From an uncultured bacterium (GTDB taxonomy: Bacteria; Elusimicrobiota; Elusimicrobia; Elusimicrobiales; Elusimicrobiaceae), in the NCBI GenBank assembly GCA_949291545.1, contig CASEWB010000011.1:62001-126000 (forward strand): a stretch of 64,000 nt of DNA, read 5' to 3'. The notes beneath the pieces were generated by a model. The model searched no databases, was not told where the DNA came from, and saw nothing but the letters and a program-made list of their open reading frames with translations. Below are positions 8,607 to 17,478 of the stretch, piece after piece. Within the stretch, counting starts at the first letter, position 1. Each line of letters starts with the position of its first letter. Both the position numbers and the translations under genes were made by a program.

Positions 8607-9491
8607 ATGACGACACCTATGCCCCAGTGGCTTAAAGATTTAGTAGGCCGCAACAAAGCGGCTTTGCGTTTCTCCGCGGCGCTGCACGCCCAGCAGTCTA
8701 TTGATAAATTGACCTTGCACACCGTTTGCCACGCGGCCCGCTGCCCCAACAGGGGAGAATGTTTCAACTGCGGGGACGCGACTTTTATGGTATTGGGGGA
8801 CATTTGCACGCGCGGCTGCCGCTTTTGCGCTGTTACAAAGGCCCGCCCTTTGCCGCCCGAAGAAAATGAACCCGCCCGCGTGGCCCAGGCTATTAAAGAA
8901 TGGGCTATCCGCTATGCCGTGCTGACCATGCCCACGCGCGACGATTTGAAAGACGGCGGTGCGGCCCATTTTGCCCGCGTGATTGAGGCTATCCACTCCC
9001 TTACGCCGGACGTAAAAATAGAACCGTTGATTTCCGATTTGCGCGGCGACGAAGCCGCCCTTAAAACCGTATTGGACGCCCGTCCCGACGTATTGGCGCA
9101 CAATGTGGAAACGGTTCCGCAACTCTATCACGCCGTACGGGTGGGGGCGGATTACCACCGGACGCTGACGCTGTTGGAACGTTCCAAAAAATTAGCGCCG
9201 GATATTTTAACCAAAACCGGTTTTATGGTAGGCCTTGGGGAAACACCCCAGCAAGTGACCGCCTTAATGAAGGATTTGCGTTCTGTGGGGGTAGATTTGC
9301 TGACCATCGGACAGTATTTGGCCCCTTCGGCGGCGCACTATCCGGTGGCGCGCTACCCCGAACCGGCTGAATACCAAGCGTGGGAACAGGAAGCCCTTTC
9401 GCTGGGATTTAAAGGCGTGGCCAGCGGCCCGCTGGTGCGCAGCAGCTACCGCGCGGGGGCTTTGTATCGCAAAGCGGTATTGAGCAAATAA
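8607..9491 (+). CDS. lipA: Lipoyl synthase
   Basis: This radical SAM enzyme inserts two sulfurs into protein-bound octanoyl groups to make lipoyl cofactors. Both [4Fe-4S] sites are complete: the auxiliary CX4CX5C (Cys41, Cys46, Cys52, in CHAARCPNRGEC) and the radical SAM CX3CX2C (Cys67, Cys71, Cys74, in CTRGCRFC). The family C-terminal motif VRSSYRAG is present. The length of 294 residues is typical. It is monocistronic, with no lipB or dehydrogenase-complex gene nearby, so its lipoylated partner lies elsewhere (glycine cleavage or a 2-oxoacid dehydrogenase would be usual). Confidence 0.96.
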   Translation: MTTPMPQWLKDLVGRNKAALRFSAALHAQQSIDKLTLHTVCHAARCPNRGECFNCGDATFMVLGDICTRGCRFCAVTKARPLPPEENEPARVAQAIKEWAIRYAVLTMPTRDDLKDGGAAHFARVIEAIHSLTPDVKIEPLISDLRGDEAALKTVLDARPDVLAHNVETVPQLYHAVRVGADYHRTLTLLERSKKLAPDILTKTGFMVGLGETPQQVTALMKDLRSVGVDLLTIGQYLAPSAAHYPVARYPEPAEYQAWEQEALSLGFKGVASGPLVRSSYRAGALYRKAVLSK

Positions 9492-9504
9492 AGTGCGATA
9501 TTGG

Positions 9505-9510
9505 TATAAT
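9505..9510 (+). promoter_or_regulatory. -10 box of the small lipoprotein gene (leaderless)
   Basis: TATAAT 6 nt before the ATG at 9517, beginning 13 nt after the lipA stop. Confidence 0.65.
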
Positions 9511-9516
9511 AAAATT

Positions 9517-9873
9517 ATGAAGAAAAATTTGCTTTCTTTAGCAGTATTTAGCTTGCTGTTGGCCGCTTGTGCCGGGAATCCGCCTGCGTGGTGGAACCCC
9601 AGCAACTCTTATTCGTCCTCCGGCCAATCGGCACGGCCGCGGCCGGCGCAGGCGGCCTCTTCCGGCAATATTACGGTATCAGCCCCTGCGCAGGAGGAAA
9701 CTTTTATCCCGCAGGAAGAAGCCATTTCTACCCCGTTGCCCGACGAAAGTTATGAAGAAATGATTTTGACACCCCTGCAGGACGAAGAAACCGAAAACGC
9801 TTCCGGCGAGGCTTCGGCACAAAGTTCCCCGTCCGAAACGGGCCAGCTGCCGCCGCCGAGCGTGTTGGAATAA
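9517..9873 (+). CDS. Small Pro/Ser/Glu-rich lipoprotein, unknown function
   Basis: A 118-residue lipoprotein with signal MKKNLLSLAVFSLLLAAC (lipobox Cys18). The mature part is low-complexity, rich in Ser, Pro, Glu and Gln, with no domain I recognise; it is probably disordered. An in-frame start 24 nt upstream (9493) is less likely: it would place extra residues before the signal and lies upstream of the -10 box. Its own terminator follows, so it is monocistronic. Confidence 0.82.
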   Translation: MKKNLLSLAVFSLLLAACAGNPPAWWNPSNSYSSSGQSARPRPAQAASSGNITVSAPAQEETFIPQEEAISTPLPDESYEEMILTPLQDEETENASGEASAQSSPSETGQLPPPSVLE

Positions 9874-9887
9874 GTTTAAAGTATATA

Positions 9888-9911
9888 AACCCGGGTTTGC
9901 CCGGGCTTTTT
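9888..9911 (+). terminator. Intrinsic terminator after the small lipoprotein
   Basis: CCCGGG-TTTG-CCCGGG stem-loop (9890-9905) followed by CTTTTT. Confidence 0.85.
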
Positions 9912-9918
9912 GATGGGG

Positions 9919-9962
9919 AAATATAAAAGCGGAACCCCCCGGTTAACAAAACCGAGGGGTTC
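9919..9962 (-). terminator. Terminator of the orphan ncRNA
   Basis: On the minus strand, GAACCCC-CGGTT arms (9950-9962 with 9932-9944, one central mismatch) flank an AACAA-type loop and lead into CGCTTTTATATTT. Confidence 0.85.
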
Positions 9963-10411
9963 ACCTTGACGTCTCCATTATTACTCCTCACTGCGTCATC
10001 TACTGCTCTCAGGATAGGCCCAACCATCTTACACCGGGACTTATGCCGCTTACTGTTTCCACCCGGCCGAAGCAATTACATCAACCGCCGGAAACAACGT
10101 ACACACGAACTAGCACGACTTCCATTACCTTTCCGCCGCACTACACCGCTTTACAACTCCGCGTCGGCACGCTTACAACCAAGCGGGAACAACACTTATC
10201 GCCCTGCCCCGCCCGCGGCCAGATACGCCCGGCTATACGCCTTTACCAGTTCCCGGACAGTTATGTAACCTAACCATCCTGACTTTGCCTAGCGCGTATG
10301 CCCACATCTTCCGGCCTCCGTGCCTTTACAACAACAGCAACACTACCTCACGTCACCGCTTTTGTCCGCTTACAAGCAGCCCCCGGCAGGGCCTACGGAC
10401 TAACTTCCTGT
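9925..10411 (-). ncRNA. Orphan structured non-coding RNA, about 490 nt
   Basis: This gap of about 600 nt between the small lipoprotein and glyS has no credible protein frame on either strand; the short open frames lack RBS and family signatures. The minus strand has a complete transcription unit: a -35 TTGAAA, 16-nt spacer, TATACT, then about 490 nt ending in a GC-rich hairpin with a U-rich tail. Inside are many short complementary arms and four copies of the word TTGTAA (complements at 10151-10156, 10173-10178, 10326-10331, 10370-10375), several within small hairpins such as CGCTT/AAGCG. It lacks the universal RNase P core (GAGGAAAGUCC, ACAGAA), the tmRNA ends and the SRP apical loop. I cannot name it. 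The flanking genes have their own terminators, so it is an independent RNA. Confidence 0.7.
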
Positions 10412-10417
10412 ATGGAT

Positions 10418-10445
10418 AGTATAGGCAGATTTAAAAAATTTTCAA
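10418..10445 (-). promoter_or_regulatory. Promoter of the orphan ncRNA
   Basis: TTGAAA (complement 10440-10445), a 16-nt spacer and TATACT (complement 10418-10423). Predicted +1 is near 10411. Confidence 0.75.
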
Positions 10446-10493
10446 GGCCTTTTTTGAAAAATAGTTTTTCGACGATAAACCCTTACCCAAGCA

Positions 10494-10526
10494 ACAAAAA
10501 ACCCGCGCTCTTTTGCAGGGCGCGGG
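10494..10526 (-). terminator. Terminator after glyS
   Basis: GCGCGGG / CCCGCGC stem (10502-10508 with 10520-10526) followed on the minus strand by a TTTTTT run. Confidence 0.85.
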
Positions 10527-10543
10527 CTTAAGCAAGCTTTTTG

Positions 10544-12622
10544 TTACAGGCGCGTAATATCCGCCACCGTTTGCGTCAAGTAGCGGCGCACCCGGGCCAA
10601 AAGCGCCAGGCGGTTCTGCCTTACGGCAGGGTCCTGGGCGTTTACCATTACATCCTTAAAGAAATTTTCCAGCGGTTCTTTAAATGCGCTGTACGTTTTA
10701 AGAATGTTGAGGTAGCCCTCCTTGGTTTGGGCCGTATGCACCGTGCAGCCCAGCGAAGCGTCCACTTCGTGGATTTTGTCGTACAGGGCTTTTTCGGCCG
10801 GGAGTTCAAACAAGCTTTCGTTTACGTCCTCGGTTACATTTTCGGCTTTTTTAAGGATATTGCACACGCGTTTGGCCGGTTCCAAAATTTGGGCAAAATC
10901 TTCACCTGTTTTGACCGTTTCCAACGCGCTTACCAAGGCTTCCACCTGTGTTAAAGGCATTTCGTACCAGTTCGCCACGGCATTTAGCGTGGCGGCTTTG
11001 TGCCCGCGCTGTTCCAGCACCAAGGCCAACCGCTGGAATAAAAAGCCCGGAAGTTCTTTTAACCCTTTATCCGGCGTGCCCGCAGGATACAACGAGGCGG
11101 ATTTTTCCACCAATTGCTTTAGGGAAACGTTCATTTCCTTTTCCAGCAAAATGCGCACCGCGCCAAACGCCTGGCGGCGCAGGGCGAAGGGGTCCTCGCT
11201 GCCGGTGGGAATCTGCCCGATTAAGAAGTTGCCCGTCAGCGTGTCCATTTTGCCCGCCAGCGAAACGATGCACCCTTCTTCGGTGGAGGGGAGTTCGGAG
11301 GAGGAGGTAAGCGGGAAATAAAATTCTTCCATCGCTTTGGCGGCTTCGGGGTGGCCTTCCAGCGCGGCATATTGGCCGCCCATATAGCCCTGAAGTTCCG
11401 GGAACTCGTATACAACGTGGCTGGCTAAATCGGCGTATGCGTGCGAGGCGGCATAATCCACCGCGTCTTTTAGCGCGGGTTTATGTAAGGTTTCGCACAG
11501 CCAGTTGGCCAATTTTTGGGTGCGTTCGGACTTTTCGTACATCGAACCCAAGCCTTCCAAAAATTGTACGTTTTTGAGTTTTTCTTTAAATTTTTCCAAG
11601 CCGTCTTTTTTGTCGTTTTCAAAAAAGAACACCGCGTCCGACAGGCGGGCGGACATCACTTTTTTAAACCCGTCGCGCACTTCGTTCTGGTTGGCGGAGA
11701 TACCGTCCCGCACGGCGATAAAGTAGGGCTGCAGCTCCCCTTTGTCGTTGGTGACGGGAAACATTTTAATTTGTTTTTTAAGCACCGTGGTCACCAAATC
11801 TTTGGGGAGGGTTAAAAATTTAATTTCAAAATCGCCGCCCACGGCTACCGGGTGCTCGGTAAACCAAACGGTTTCTTCAATTAGTTCCGGGTCCAGATCC
11901 GCTTGATAACCGCGGATTTTTGCTTCGTTGGATACCGTTTTGATAAGCGCCTCTTGGCGTTCCTGCGGCAAGGCCAAAATAGGCTGCGGTTGGGAACGGA
12001 GCAAATCGGCGTAGTAGGCTTTGTCGGCCTTGGCTACTTTAATCGGTTTGCGGCCGAAAGAGGAAAGCGGATAAGTGTTGCGGTTGGATTCCACACCCGC
12101 CACGGAGAATTTAATCACTTTTTCGCCGTAGAGGCCAATCAGCGAGCGGATGGGGCGGCCGTAGCGCAGGCCGGAGTCTTCCCAAATCATATTTTTGGCA
12201 AATTCCAACCCGGTTACAATGCGGGTAAAAATTTCCGGCAGCAATTTGACGGTCTTTTCGCCTTTGATTTTAACTACCGCATAAATAAAGGGGCCTTTTT
12301 CCGTTTCTACAATCGTCAGCTTTTCCGGTGCAATACCGTTCTTTTGCGCAAAGCCGGCGCTCTGGGGGGTAAAGTTGCCGTTGGCGTCTTTTAACAGTTT
12401 GGCCGGCGGCCCTTTGACTTCTTTTTGTACGTCGGCCGATTTTTCGGAGATGTCTTCAACCAATACCACCAAGCGGCGGTAGGTTCCAAAAGAATCCACC
12501 GACTTGTATGAAATTCTTTTTTCGTCCAAAATCTGGGCGGTAAGTTCTTTTAGCTGCTTTAAGGCAGGCGCCATAAAGCGGGCGGGCAAATGTTCTACGC
12601 CAATTTCCAGTAACGCGTTCAT
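10544..12622 (-). CDS. glyS: Glycyl-tRNA synthetase beta subunit
   Basis: The beta chain of the bacterial alpha2beta2 glycyl-tRNA synthetase, 692 residues, near the usual length. It binds tRNA-Gly. It opens with the family sequence [21 protein letters not shown] and contains the conserved HD-like core (e.g. [21 protein letters not shown]) and a C-terminal DALR/anticodon-like helical region ending [16 protein letters not shown]. The start overlaps the glyQ stop by 4 nt, ensuring balanced subunit production, and a terminator follows. Confidence 0.96.
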   Translation of the reverse strand: MNALLEIGVEHLPARFMAPALKQLKELTAQILDEKRISYKSVDSFGTYRRLVVLVEDISEKSADVQKEVKGPPAKLLKDANGNFTPQSAGFAQKNGIAPEKLTIVETEKGPFIYAVVKIKGEKTVKLLPEIFTRIVTGLEFAKNMIWEDSGLRYGRPIRSLIGLYGEKVIKFSVAGVESNRNTYPLSSFGRKPIKVAKADKAYYADLLRSQPQPILALPQERQEALIKTVSNEAKIRGYQADLDPELIEETVWFTEHPVAVGGDFEIKFLTLPKDLVTTVLKKQIKMFPVTNDKGELQPYFIAVRDGISANQNEVRDGFKKVMSARLSDAVFFFENDKKDGLEKFKEKLKNVQFLEGLGSMYEKSERTQKLANWLCETLHKPALKDAVDYAASHAYADLASHVVYEFPELQGYMGGQYAALEGHPEAAKAMEEFYFPLTSSSELPSTEEGCIVSLAGKMDTLTGNFLIGQIPTGSEDPFALRRQAFGAVRILLEKEMNVSLKQLVEKSASLYPAGTPDKGLKELPGFLFQRLALVLEQRGHKAATLNAVANWYEMPLTQVEALVSALETVKTGEDFAQILEPAKRVCNILKKAENVTEDVNESLFELPAEKALYDKIHEVDASLGCTVHTAQTKEGYLNILKTYSAFKEPLENFFKDVMVNAQDPAVRQNRLALLARVRRYLTQTVADITRL

Positions 12623-13506
12623 TGGGCGGCCTCCTCGTTTTTAGCTTCTTTTCCTTCTACGCTTTCCACATACGCCTTGGCGCAAGCTTTGGCCAAGTTG
12701 CGGATTTTGGTAATGTTGTTGGTGCGGTCCGACACGGAAATCGCGCCGCGGGCTTCCAACATATTAAAATAGTGCGAAAGTTTCATTGCATTGTCGTATG
12801 CCGGCAGGTAGAGGCCTTTTTTGCACAGAGCAAAGCATTCTTCCTCACATTCCTGGATATAGCGGCGCAGGTGCTCCACATTGGATTCTTCAAAGTAATA
12901 ATGCGAAAACTGGCGCTCGCCTTCGTGGTGTACGTCGCGGTAGGTGATTTCGTCATTCCAGCGAATATCAAACACGTTATCCACTTTTTGGCAGTACATA
13001 GCAATGCGTTCCAACCCGTAGGTAATTTCTACCGTAATCGGGTTTAGCGCATAGCCTGCCATATTCTGAAAATAGGTAAACTGGGTAATTTCCATACCGT
13101 CGAGCCAAATTTCCCAGCCGACGCCGGACGCGCCCAAGGTGGGGGACTGCCAATCGTCCTCAATCCAACGTACGTCGTGTTGTTTGGGGTCGAGGCCGAT
13201 GGCTTTTAACGAATTTAAATAAATTTCTTGAATATTAGCCGGGGCGGGCTTCATAATTACTTGATACTGGTAATATTTGCCCAAGCGGTTGGGGTTTTCG
13301 CCATAGCGGCCATCGGCCGGGCGGCGGCAGGGCTCCACATACGCGCGTTTGACGGGTTTTTTAGTTAAAGAGCCGAAAAAGGTTTCCGGGTTATAGGTGC
13401 CGGCGCCTTTTTCAACGTCGTAGGGCTGAACGAGGACGCAGCCTTGTTTAGTCCAATAGGTGTTTAAGGCGGATATCATATCCTGAAAATTCATACCGTT
13501 TTTCAT
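12619..13506 (-). CDS. glyQ: Glycyl-tRNA synthetase alpha subunit
   Basis: Catalytic alpha chain of the two-subunit glycyl-tRNA synthetase, 295 residues. Signatures: [22 protein letters not shown] and the motif [29 protein letters not shown]. The ATG at 13506 is used; a second in-frame ATG is 12 nt downstream. On the minus strand TATAAT ends 10 nt upstream of the start, so the leader is at most a few nt. It forms an operon with glyS. Confidence 0.96.
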   Translation of the reverse strand: MKNGMNFQDMISALNTYWTKQGCVLVQPYDVEKGAGTYNPETFFGSLTKKPVKRAYVEPCRRPADGRYGENPNRLGKYYQYQVIMKPAPANIQEIYLNSLKAIGLDPKQHDVRWIEDDWQSPTLGASGVGWEIWLDGMEITQFTYFQNMAGYALNPITVEITYGLERIAMYCQKVDNVFDIRWNDEITYRDVHHEGERQFSHYYFEESNVEHLRRYIQECEEECFALCKKGLYLPAYDNAMKLSHYFNMLEARGAISVSDRTNNITKIRNLAKACAKAYVESVEGKEAKNEEAAQ

Positions 13507-13568
13507 AGGTAATTACATTATATAAAATACGGACACGCCGCGCTGGGCTTTGCACCGGCAAAAACTGC

Positions 13569-13574
13569 TATAAT
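13569..13574 (+). promoter_or_regulatory. HAD gene promoter, extended -10 (leaderless)
   Basis: TGC-TATAAT with the ATG 7 nt downstream. Confidence 0.65.
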
Positions 13575-13581
13575 ACACTAT

Positions 13582-14241
13582 ATGATTACGACGGTTATTT
13601 TTGATATGGACGGCTTGCTGTTTGATACGGAACGGATTTATTTTGACTGCTACCAAAAAGCCGCCGCAGAAGACGGGCTGGATTTTACTTATGAATTGTT
13701 TGAATCGTGCGTGGGCATCAGCCGCGCCGATGCCGCCAATTTTATCCGTCAGCATTTTGGGCCCCGGGCCGATATTGAAAAAATGCACGCCCGCACCGGG
13801 GAAATTTTTGAAGCTTATCTCGCCGCTAATGGGGAAGTGCACTTCCGCCCCGGAGCAAAAGAAGCGGTGGAGTTTTTTTACCACCGGGGGCTGAAAGTGG
13901 CGCTGGCGTCTTCCAATATTACGCGGTGGGTGATGTATTTATTGGAAAAGAAGGATATAAAAAAATACTTTTCTTCCGTTACCACTTCCGACGATGTGTC
14001 CCACCCCAAGCCGGACCCGGAAGTGTATTTGAAAACCGCCCAAAAATTGGGGGTGGACGTAAGCGAATGCTTGGTGTTTGAAGACTCCGTCGCCGGCGCT
14101 ACGGCCGCCATTACCGCCCGTATGCGCACCTGTGTGGTGCCGCAAATCAAACAACCCACCCAATATATCCGGGAAAACGCATTTAAAATTTATCACTCCC
14201 TCCAAGACATTTACCCGGATATGGACGAGCTGTTGTCCTAA
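13582..14241 (+). CDS. HAD-family phosphatase / beta-phosphoglucomutase-like
   Basis: A 219-residue haloacid dehalogenase superfamily hydrolase. Motif I is DMDGLLFDTE (two catalytic Asp), motif II is ALASSN, and motif III/IV is SHPKPDPEVY ... CLVFEDSVAGATAA. The helical cap between motifs I and II makes it subfamily I, close to beta-phosphoglucomutase and sugar-phosphate phosphatases. The substrate cannot be told from sequence. It is monocistronic and leaderless, between the divergent glyQ and a shared terminator with the convergent gene at 14300. Confidence 0.92.
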   Translation: MITTVIFDMDGLLFDTERIYFDCYQKAAAEDGLDFTYELFESCVGISRADAANFIRQHFGPRADIEKMHARTGEIFEAYLAANGEVHFRPGAKEAVEFFYHRGLKVALASSNITRWVMYLLEKKDIKKYFSSVTTSDDVSHPKPDPEVYLKTAQKLGVDVSECLVFEDSVAGATAAITARMRTCVVPQIKQPTQYIRENAFKIYHSLQDIYPDMDELLS

Positions 14242-14255
14242 CCCTGTTTTGCCAT

Positions 14256-14287
14256 AAAAAAAGCCCCGGTATATCCCGGGGCTTTTT
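14256..14287. terminator. Bidirectional terminator
   Basis: AAAAAGCCCCGG / CCGGGGCTTTTT (14258-14269 with 14276-14287) serves both the HAD gene (+) and the secreted protein gene (-). Confidence 0.92.
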
Positions 14288-14299
14288 CGCTTATAAAAA

Positions 14300-14917
14300 C
14301 TATTTTACGGAAAGCTGCTTCCAATTGGACTGCAATTCTTCCAAGTTTTCAATGTCGGCCGGATCGTTATAGTTTAACGTGATAACTTTATTTTGCGGAT
14401 TGATAACCAGCCAGAACATGGCGTTGTCGTAGTTCAGCAGCAAGAGCACCGCTTGTTTGTATTGGCGGGCTTCCACCGGGATTTCTTTCCCGCTGAAGAA
14501 GCGCTGCAAAAAGGCTACTTCTTGGGCCGACAATTTGCAAAAATCGTTCGGCACCACAGCCGTCAAAGCGTAGTGTTCAAACAATTTATTGGCAACGGCC
14601 GCTTGTTTAAGGGTGCTGTAATTGCTTTTGCATTGATTGATGGCATTGGCAGACATTTTGCCGCGTTTGGTTAATGAAGCAAAAGAATTTTCCACCTTCT
14701 TATAGGCTTGTGCCTGCGCATTGATGCGGCGCACCTGCGCCCCAACTGACACACCCAACACAGAAGAAGACCCCTCGTTGTTTACGCGGGTATTTTCGTA
14801 TTGCAACACTTCTTTCCACGAAAGGGTTTTGGACGCACTTTGCCCGGCAAATACCGCCGCCGGAGAAACCGCCACCGCTACTGCTGCAAGAATTCCCAAC
14901 CAGTTTTTGTGATACAT
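14300..14917 (-). CDS. Secreted protein of unknown function (GGNCC-motif regulon member)
   Basis: A 205-residue exported protein with signal peptide MYHKNWLGILAAVAVAVSPA and a probable cut after AVFA. The mature part is mostly helical (QYKKVENSFASLTKR region) with two Cys (in NQCKSNY and NDFCKLS) that could form a periplasmic disulfide. It belongs to no family I know. The start is set by GGGAGGA four nt upstream. Its promoter carries the 13-bp GGTCC-AAA-GGCCC element 23 bp before the -10 box, shared with three other promoters in the window. Confidence 0.85.
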   Translation of the reverse strand: MYHKNWLGILAAVAVAVSPAAVFAGQSASKTLSWKEVLQYENTRVNNEGSSSVLGVSVGAQVRRINAQAQAYKKVENSFASLTKRGKMSANAINQCKSNYSTLKQAAVANKLFEHYALTAVVPNDFCKLSAQEVAFLQRFFSGKEIPVEARQYKQAVLLLLNYDNAMFWLVINPQNKVITLNYNDPADIENLEELQSNWKQLSVK

Positions 14918-14944
14918 AAAATCCTCCCACAGGTCTATACATAC

Positions 14945-15004
14945 ATTATTAGAAAAAAAACACTACATAACAAGGGCCTTTGGACCTAATAAGGCCTAGG
15001 ACCT
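14945..15004 (-). promoter_or_regulatory. GGNCC-element promoter of the 14300 gene
   Basis: On the minus strand: upstream GGTCC and GGCC copies (to 15004), then GGTCCAAAGGCCC (complement 14974-14986), abutting TTGTTA, then 17 nt, then AATAAT (complement 14945-14950). The distance from the 13-mer to the -10 is exactly 23 nt, as at 15795, 45230 and 51033. Confidence 0.7.
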
Positions 15005-15015
15005 ATACCCCGCTT

Positions 15016-15732
15016 TTACGGCATTGCCGGCGCTTGCGGCAGGAACGGATTGGGCTGTACGGCGGCCAAATCGTCTGGCGCCAAAACGGGTTCCGCATCG
15101 TCCAACGTGAAATTTTTAAGCGTTTGAAGCGGGAACGAGAGATATTGGTTTAAAAAGCGGCGGCAGACGCTGTTGCACTTGGCCAAAGAGAGCATTTCTT
15201 CCGGAGAGGAAAAAACCAACGAAGATAATTTATCCTCGTGCATACGCCGCCAAAATTCCGCAGGTATTTTCAGCACCGGTTTGTCTAATCCAAACCCGGC
15301 CAGCGTCATTAAACGCAGGGTAAATGCCGCGGCAAAAGCAGGGTTGGGCTCGCCGTATTCCAGTTCGGTTAAAGAGGAAAGCAACAGCTCGAACTTTGCC
15401 TCGCTGGGCTGGTGCAGGGGGGTTAAACGTTGGAAAAGTTCGCAAAAATGCATTGCCAGCGTGGTCCGTTTTAAATGGCGGCGCACTTCACAAAACACTT
15501 GGTGGATTTTCCCGCCGGTTACAGTTCCCACGGTTCCTCCCCGCCGGACATAAATGCGGTAATCCCCATATACAAACGGCTCGCTTAAGGCTTTTAATTT
15601 GCCGGTCGGGCGCGCTACGCCGGGCAGCCGGACGTTGATGCGCCCGTGCTGGCGGGTGTAGAGCGAAACAATACGGTCCGCTTCCCGAAAAGGTTGGCGG
15701 TAGAGAATGATTCCCGAGTCGGTAAATACCAT
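15016..15732 (-). CDS. recO: DNA repair protein RecO
   Basis: RecO loads RecA onto SSB-coated DNA in the RecFOR pathway and anneals complementary strands. The 238-residue protein begins MVFTDSGIILYRQPFREADRI and has the N-terminal OB-fold (VSLYTRQHGRINVRLPGVAR) and the helical C-terminal region (HFCELFQRL, LRLMTLAGFGL). The usual zinc-finger cysteines are not clearly conserved. I reject the longer frame starting at 15849 because it runs through the promoter region; the ATG at 15732 has TGC-TATGCT 6 nt upstream and looks leaderless. Confidence 0.88.
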   Translation of the reverse strand: MVFTDSGIILYRQPFREADRIVSLYTRQHGRINVRLPGVARPTGKLKALSEPFVYGDYRIYVRRGGTVGTVTGGKIHQVFCEVRRHLKRTTLAMHFCELFQRLTPLHQPSEAKFELLLSSLTELEYGEPNPAFAAAFTLRLMTLAGFGLDKPVLKIPAEFWRRMHEDKLSSLVFSSPEEMLSLAKCNSVCRRFLNQYLSFPLQTLKNFTLDDAEPVLAPDDLAAVQPNPFLPQAPAMP

Positions 15733-15738
15733 AATAAC

Positions 15739-15747
15739 AGCATAGCA
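15739..15747 (-). promoter_or_regulatory. recO extended -10 box (leaderless)
   Basis: TGC-TATGCT on the minus strand (hexamer complement 15739-15744), 6 nt before the recO ATG. Confidence 0.55.
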
Positions 15748-15794
15748 AATTTGACACGGCCGCGGCATAGGGGCAAAAGGCCTAGCTAATTTTG

Positions 15795-15836
15795 GGCCTT
15801 TTGGCCCTTGTGGCCCGTCGTTGAATTTGAAAAAAT
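15795..15836 (+). promoter_or_regulatory. GGNCC-element promoter of the 15844 gene
   Basis: GGCCTTTTGGCCC (15795-15807) directly followed by the -35 TTGTGG, a 17-nt spacer and AAAAAT (15831-15836). The ATG follows 7 nt later. The -10 is weak (4 of 6), so activation by a bound protein or an alternative sigma factor is plausible. Confidence 0.65.
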
Positions 15837-15843
15837 AAACTAT

Positions 15844-17154
15844 ATGCAAAAATTTAATTTTAATTTAGCAGTCCGTTTGTTGGGGGCCCTTTTACTAATT
15901 ACTGCGCCGCTTGCGGCGTTTGCTCAAAAGAATAAAATAGTAAAGGATATTTTCCAAGCGGCCCCGGCGGCGGCTTTGGAGCAAAAAGCCGCGGCGCAGT
16001 TGCCTAAAACCGTACTTAGCACGCCGTATGCCGGCGCCCCTTTTTGCCGGGAGGCCGGGTCCCGCCAGCTGCAATTTCGCTTTGCGGGGGAGCCCGTCCA
16101 GTTGGAAATTCCTTTCCCGTCGGAAAATCTCCCGGCGGATCCTCGCGTCAGCCAAGCCGTGCAAGCCAAACTAAACCAACTGATTGCTGGGGGGCGTAAG
16201 CTTTCCCGCCCGGCAATTGCCGCCTCGGAAGCGGCTTCGGCGGCTGCCATTCGCACCCTTCCCAGCGGCGAAAGCGTCCGCCTGCTCCCGTTAAGTGCCC
16301 GCCATTTTAAACGCACGCATCAACTGCGCGCCACAGTTAATTATTTTAAAATGACGACGCCCAAACCCGTTGTTCTTCGGGTACGCCGCACGGGGGAAAA
16401 AGTAACCGTTTTTTTAAATGACCGTTTGCGCTATTTTTCGGATGTGGGGCAAGCCTGCCCGGCAGGGAGCTTTTTGCTTCGGTACGAAGATGGCCGTACG
16501 GCCTTTTTTACGCCCCAGCAAGCGCCCCAGTCCCTAAAGGAAGCCTATCACAAGGCCTATCACGCGTTGCACTTTCCGCTGGCTCCTCAAGCCGTCTTTT
16601 TTGAAGGTATGTCCGCTCCGGCGATACCGGAAATAAGCCGCCTGGCCCAGGTGTTTGTGCCGGGCAATCCGTACGCGGACGTTTATGCCTTGCCCGCGCA
16701 CCCGGTTTCGGGGAAGCCGGTTCAAGTGGCGGTTTTAAAAAAGAATGTGCGTTTGGCCGGTTTAGATCCCTTAAACCCAGGTACTATGGCAGTAGCCTAT
16801 CCGGACGGCACCTTTGATGTACACCCGGCGGGTTTGGTTCCGCCCGTCCTGCAGGAAAAAATTGCCGCAGCGCAGCCCCTGCACTCCGCCCGGAAAATTT
16901 ACCGGGACCACAACCAACTGGCCCGTGATTTGCACCAATCCGCCCAGAAGGGAACGCCTTACGCCAGCCGCGTGTGGGGAGAGGTGATTGCGTATGAAAT
17001 CCCGCCCCAAACCTATTATCAGCCGGAAGGCCGCACGGGGGAATTTTTAAACACACAGCAAAAAATGGTAATCTACTGTCCTAAGCAAGATCAAGGGCAA
17101 ATTGTTGATAAAACAGTCTTAAACAACCCTTTGTTCTTTACGCCGCTACCCTAG
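15844..17154 (+). CDS. Secreted protein of unknown function (GGNCC-motif regulon member)
   Basis: A 436-residue exported protein with signal peptide MQKFNFNLAVRLLGALLLIT, probably cut after AAFA. The body has no domain I recognise: an Ala-rich N-terminal third, beta-rich middle segments (VVLRVRRTGEKVTVFLNDRL) and repeated proline turns. An in-frame start at 15808 would place 12 residues ahead of the signal and sits upstream of the -10, so 15844 is preferred. The promoter carries the 13-bp GGNCC element. No partner follows; the next gene is rpmH on its own promoter. Confidence 0.8.
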   Translation: MQKFNFNLAVRLLGALLLITAPLAAFAQKNKIVKDIFQAAPAAALEQKAAAQLPKTVLSTPYAGAPFCREAGSRQLQFRFAGEPVQLEIPFPSENLPADPRVSQAVQAKLNQLIAGGRKLSRPAIAASEAASAAAIRTLPSGESVRLLPLSARHFKRTHQLRATVNYFKMTTPKPVVLRVRRTGEKVTVFLNDRLRYFSDVGQACPAGSFLLRYEDGRTAFFTPQQAPQSLKEAYHKAYHALHFPLAPQAVFFEGMSAPAIPEISRLAQVFVPGNPYADVYALPAHPVSGKPVQVAVLKKNVRLAGLDPLNPGTMAVAYPDGTFDVHPAGLVPPVLQEKIAAAQPLHSARKIYRDHNQLARDLHQSAQKGTPYASRVWGEVIAYEIPPQTYYQPEGRTGEFLNTQQKMVIYCPKQDQGQIVDKTVLNNPLFFTPLP

Positions 17155-17205
17155 TTGGTATTGCAGGCGGGGTTTAGCCAAAAACGCTTGGGAAACGTAA
17201 ATTTG

Positions 17206-17235
17206 TTGGCAAAGCTGTAAAAGAAAAGATATAAT
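17206..17235 (+). promoter_or_regulatory. rpmH promoter
   Basis: TTGGCA (17206-17211), 18-nt spacer and TATAAT (17230-17235). The leader is about 90 nt. It holds TAGGAG near 17276, too far from the rpmH ATG to be its RBS, and a CCGG-TTTT-CCGG hairpin. Confidence 0.6.
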
Positions 17236-17333
17236 ATCAGTACGTTTCACACAGAAACCATTTTAAATTAATTAATAGGAGATACGTTTTTTCCAGTCCG
17301 GTTTTCCGGGCCAGAATTAACGTTTAAGATAAT

Positions 17334-17474
17334 ATGTTACCGACCTACAGACCTAATAAAAGAAGACGCGCCAAACACATCGGATTCAGAGCCAGAATGG
17401 CTACCGCTGGTGGCAGAAAAGTCCTCAGCGCCAGAAGAGCCAAAGGCCGCCACGAACTGATCAGAGCCGCCTAA
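17334..17474 (+). CDS. rpmH: 50S ribosomal protein L34
   Basis: A 46-residue, very basic protein starting [20 protein letters not shown] and ending GRHELIRAA; the pattern TYRPNxxRRxxxxGFRxRMxTxxGRxVLxxRRAKGR is the L34 signature. No clear Shine-Dalgarno lies just before the ATG. It heads the usual rpmH-rnpA-yidD-yidC-jag run, with rnpA starting 4 nt after the stop. Confidence 0.96.
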   Translation: MLPTYRPNKRRRAKHIGFRARMATAGGRKVLSARRAKGRHELIRAA

Positions 17475-17478
17475 GCGT

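Noticed and set aside
9966-10273. Protein genes of 76-100 residues inside the ncRNA locus
   Set aside because: Frames on the plus strand have no RBS, skewed composition and oppose a good promoter-terminator unit.
9925-10411. RNase P RNA, tmRNA or SRP RNA at the orphan ncRNA locus
   Set aside because: I looked for GAGGAAAGUCC and ACAGAA...GGCUUA (RNase P), the tRNA-like ends and tag frame (tmRNA) and the GGAAG-type apical loop in its usual context (SRP) on both strands and did not find them.
15733-15849. Longer N-terminus for RecO starting at 15849
   Set aside because: The extra 39 residues run through the divergent promoter region and match nothing in the family; the 15732 ATG has a -10 box just upstream.
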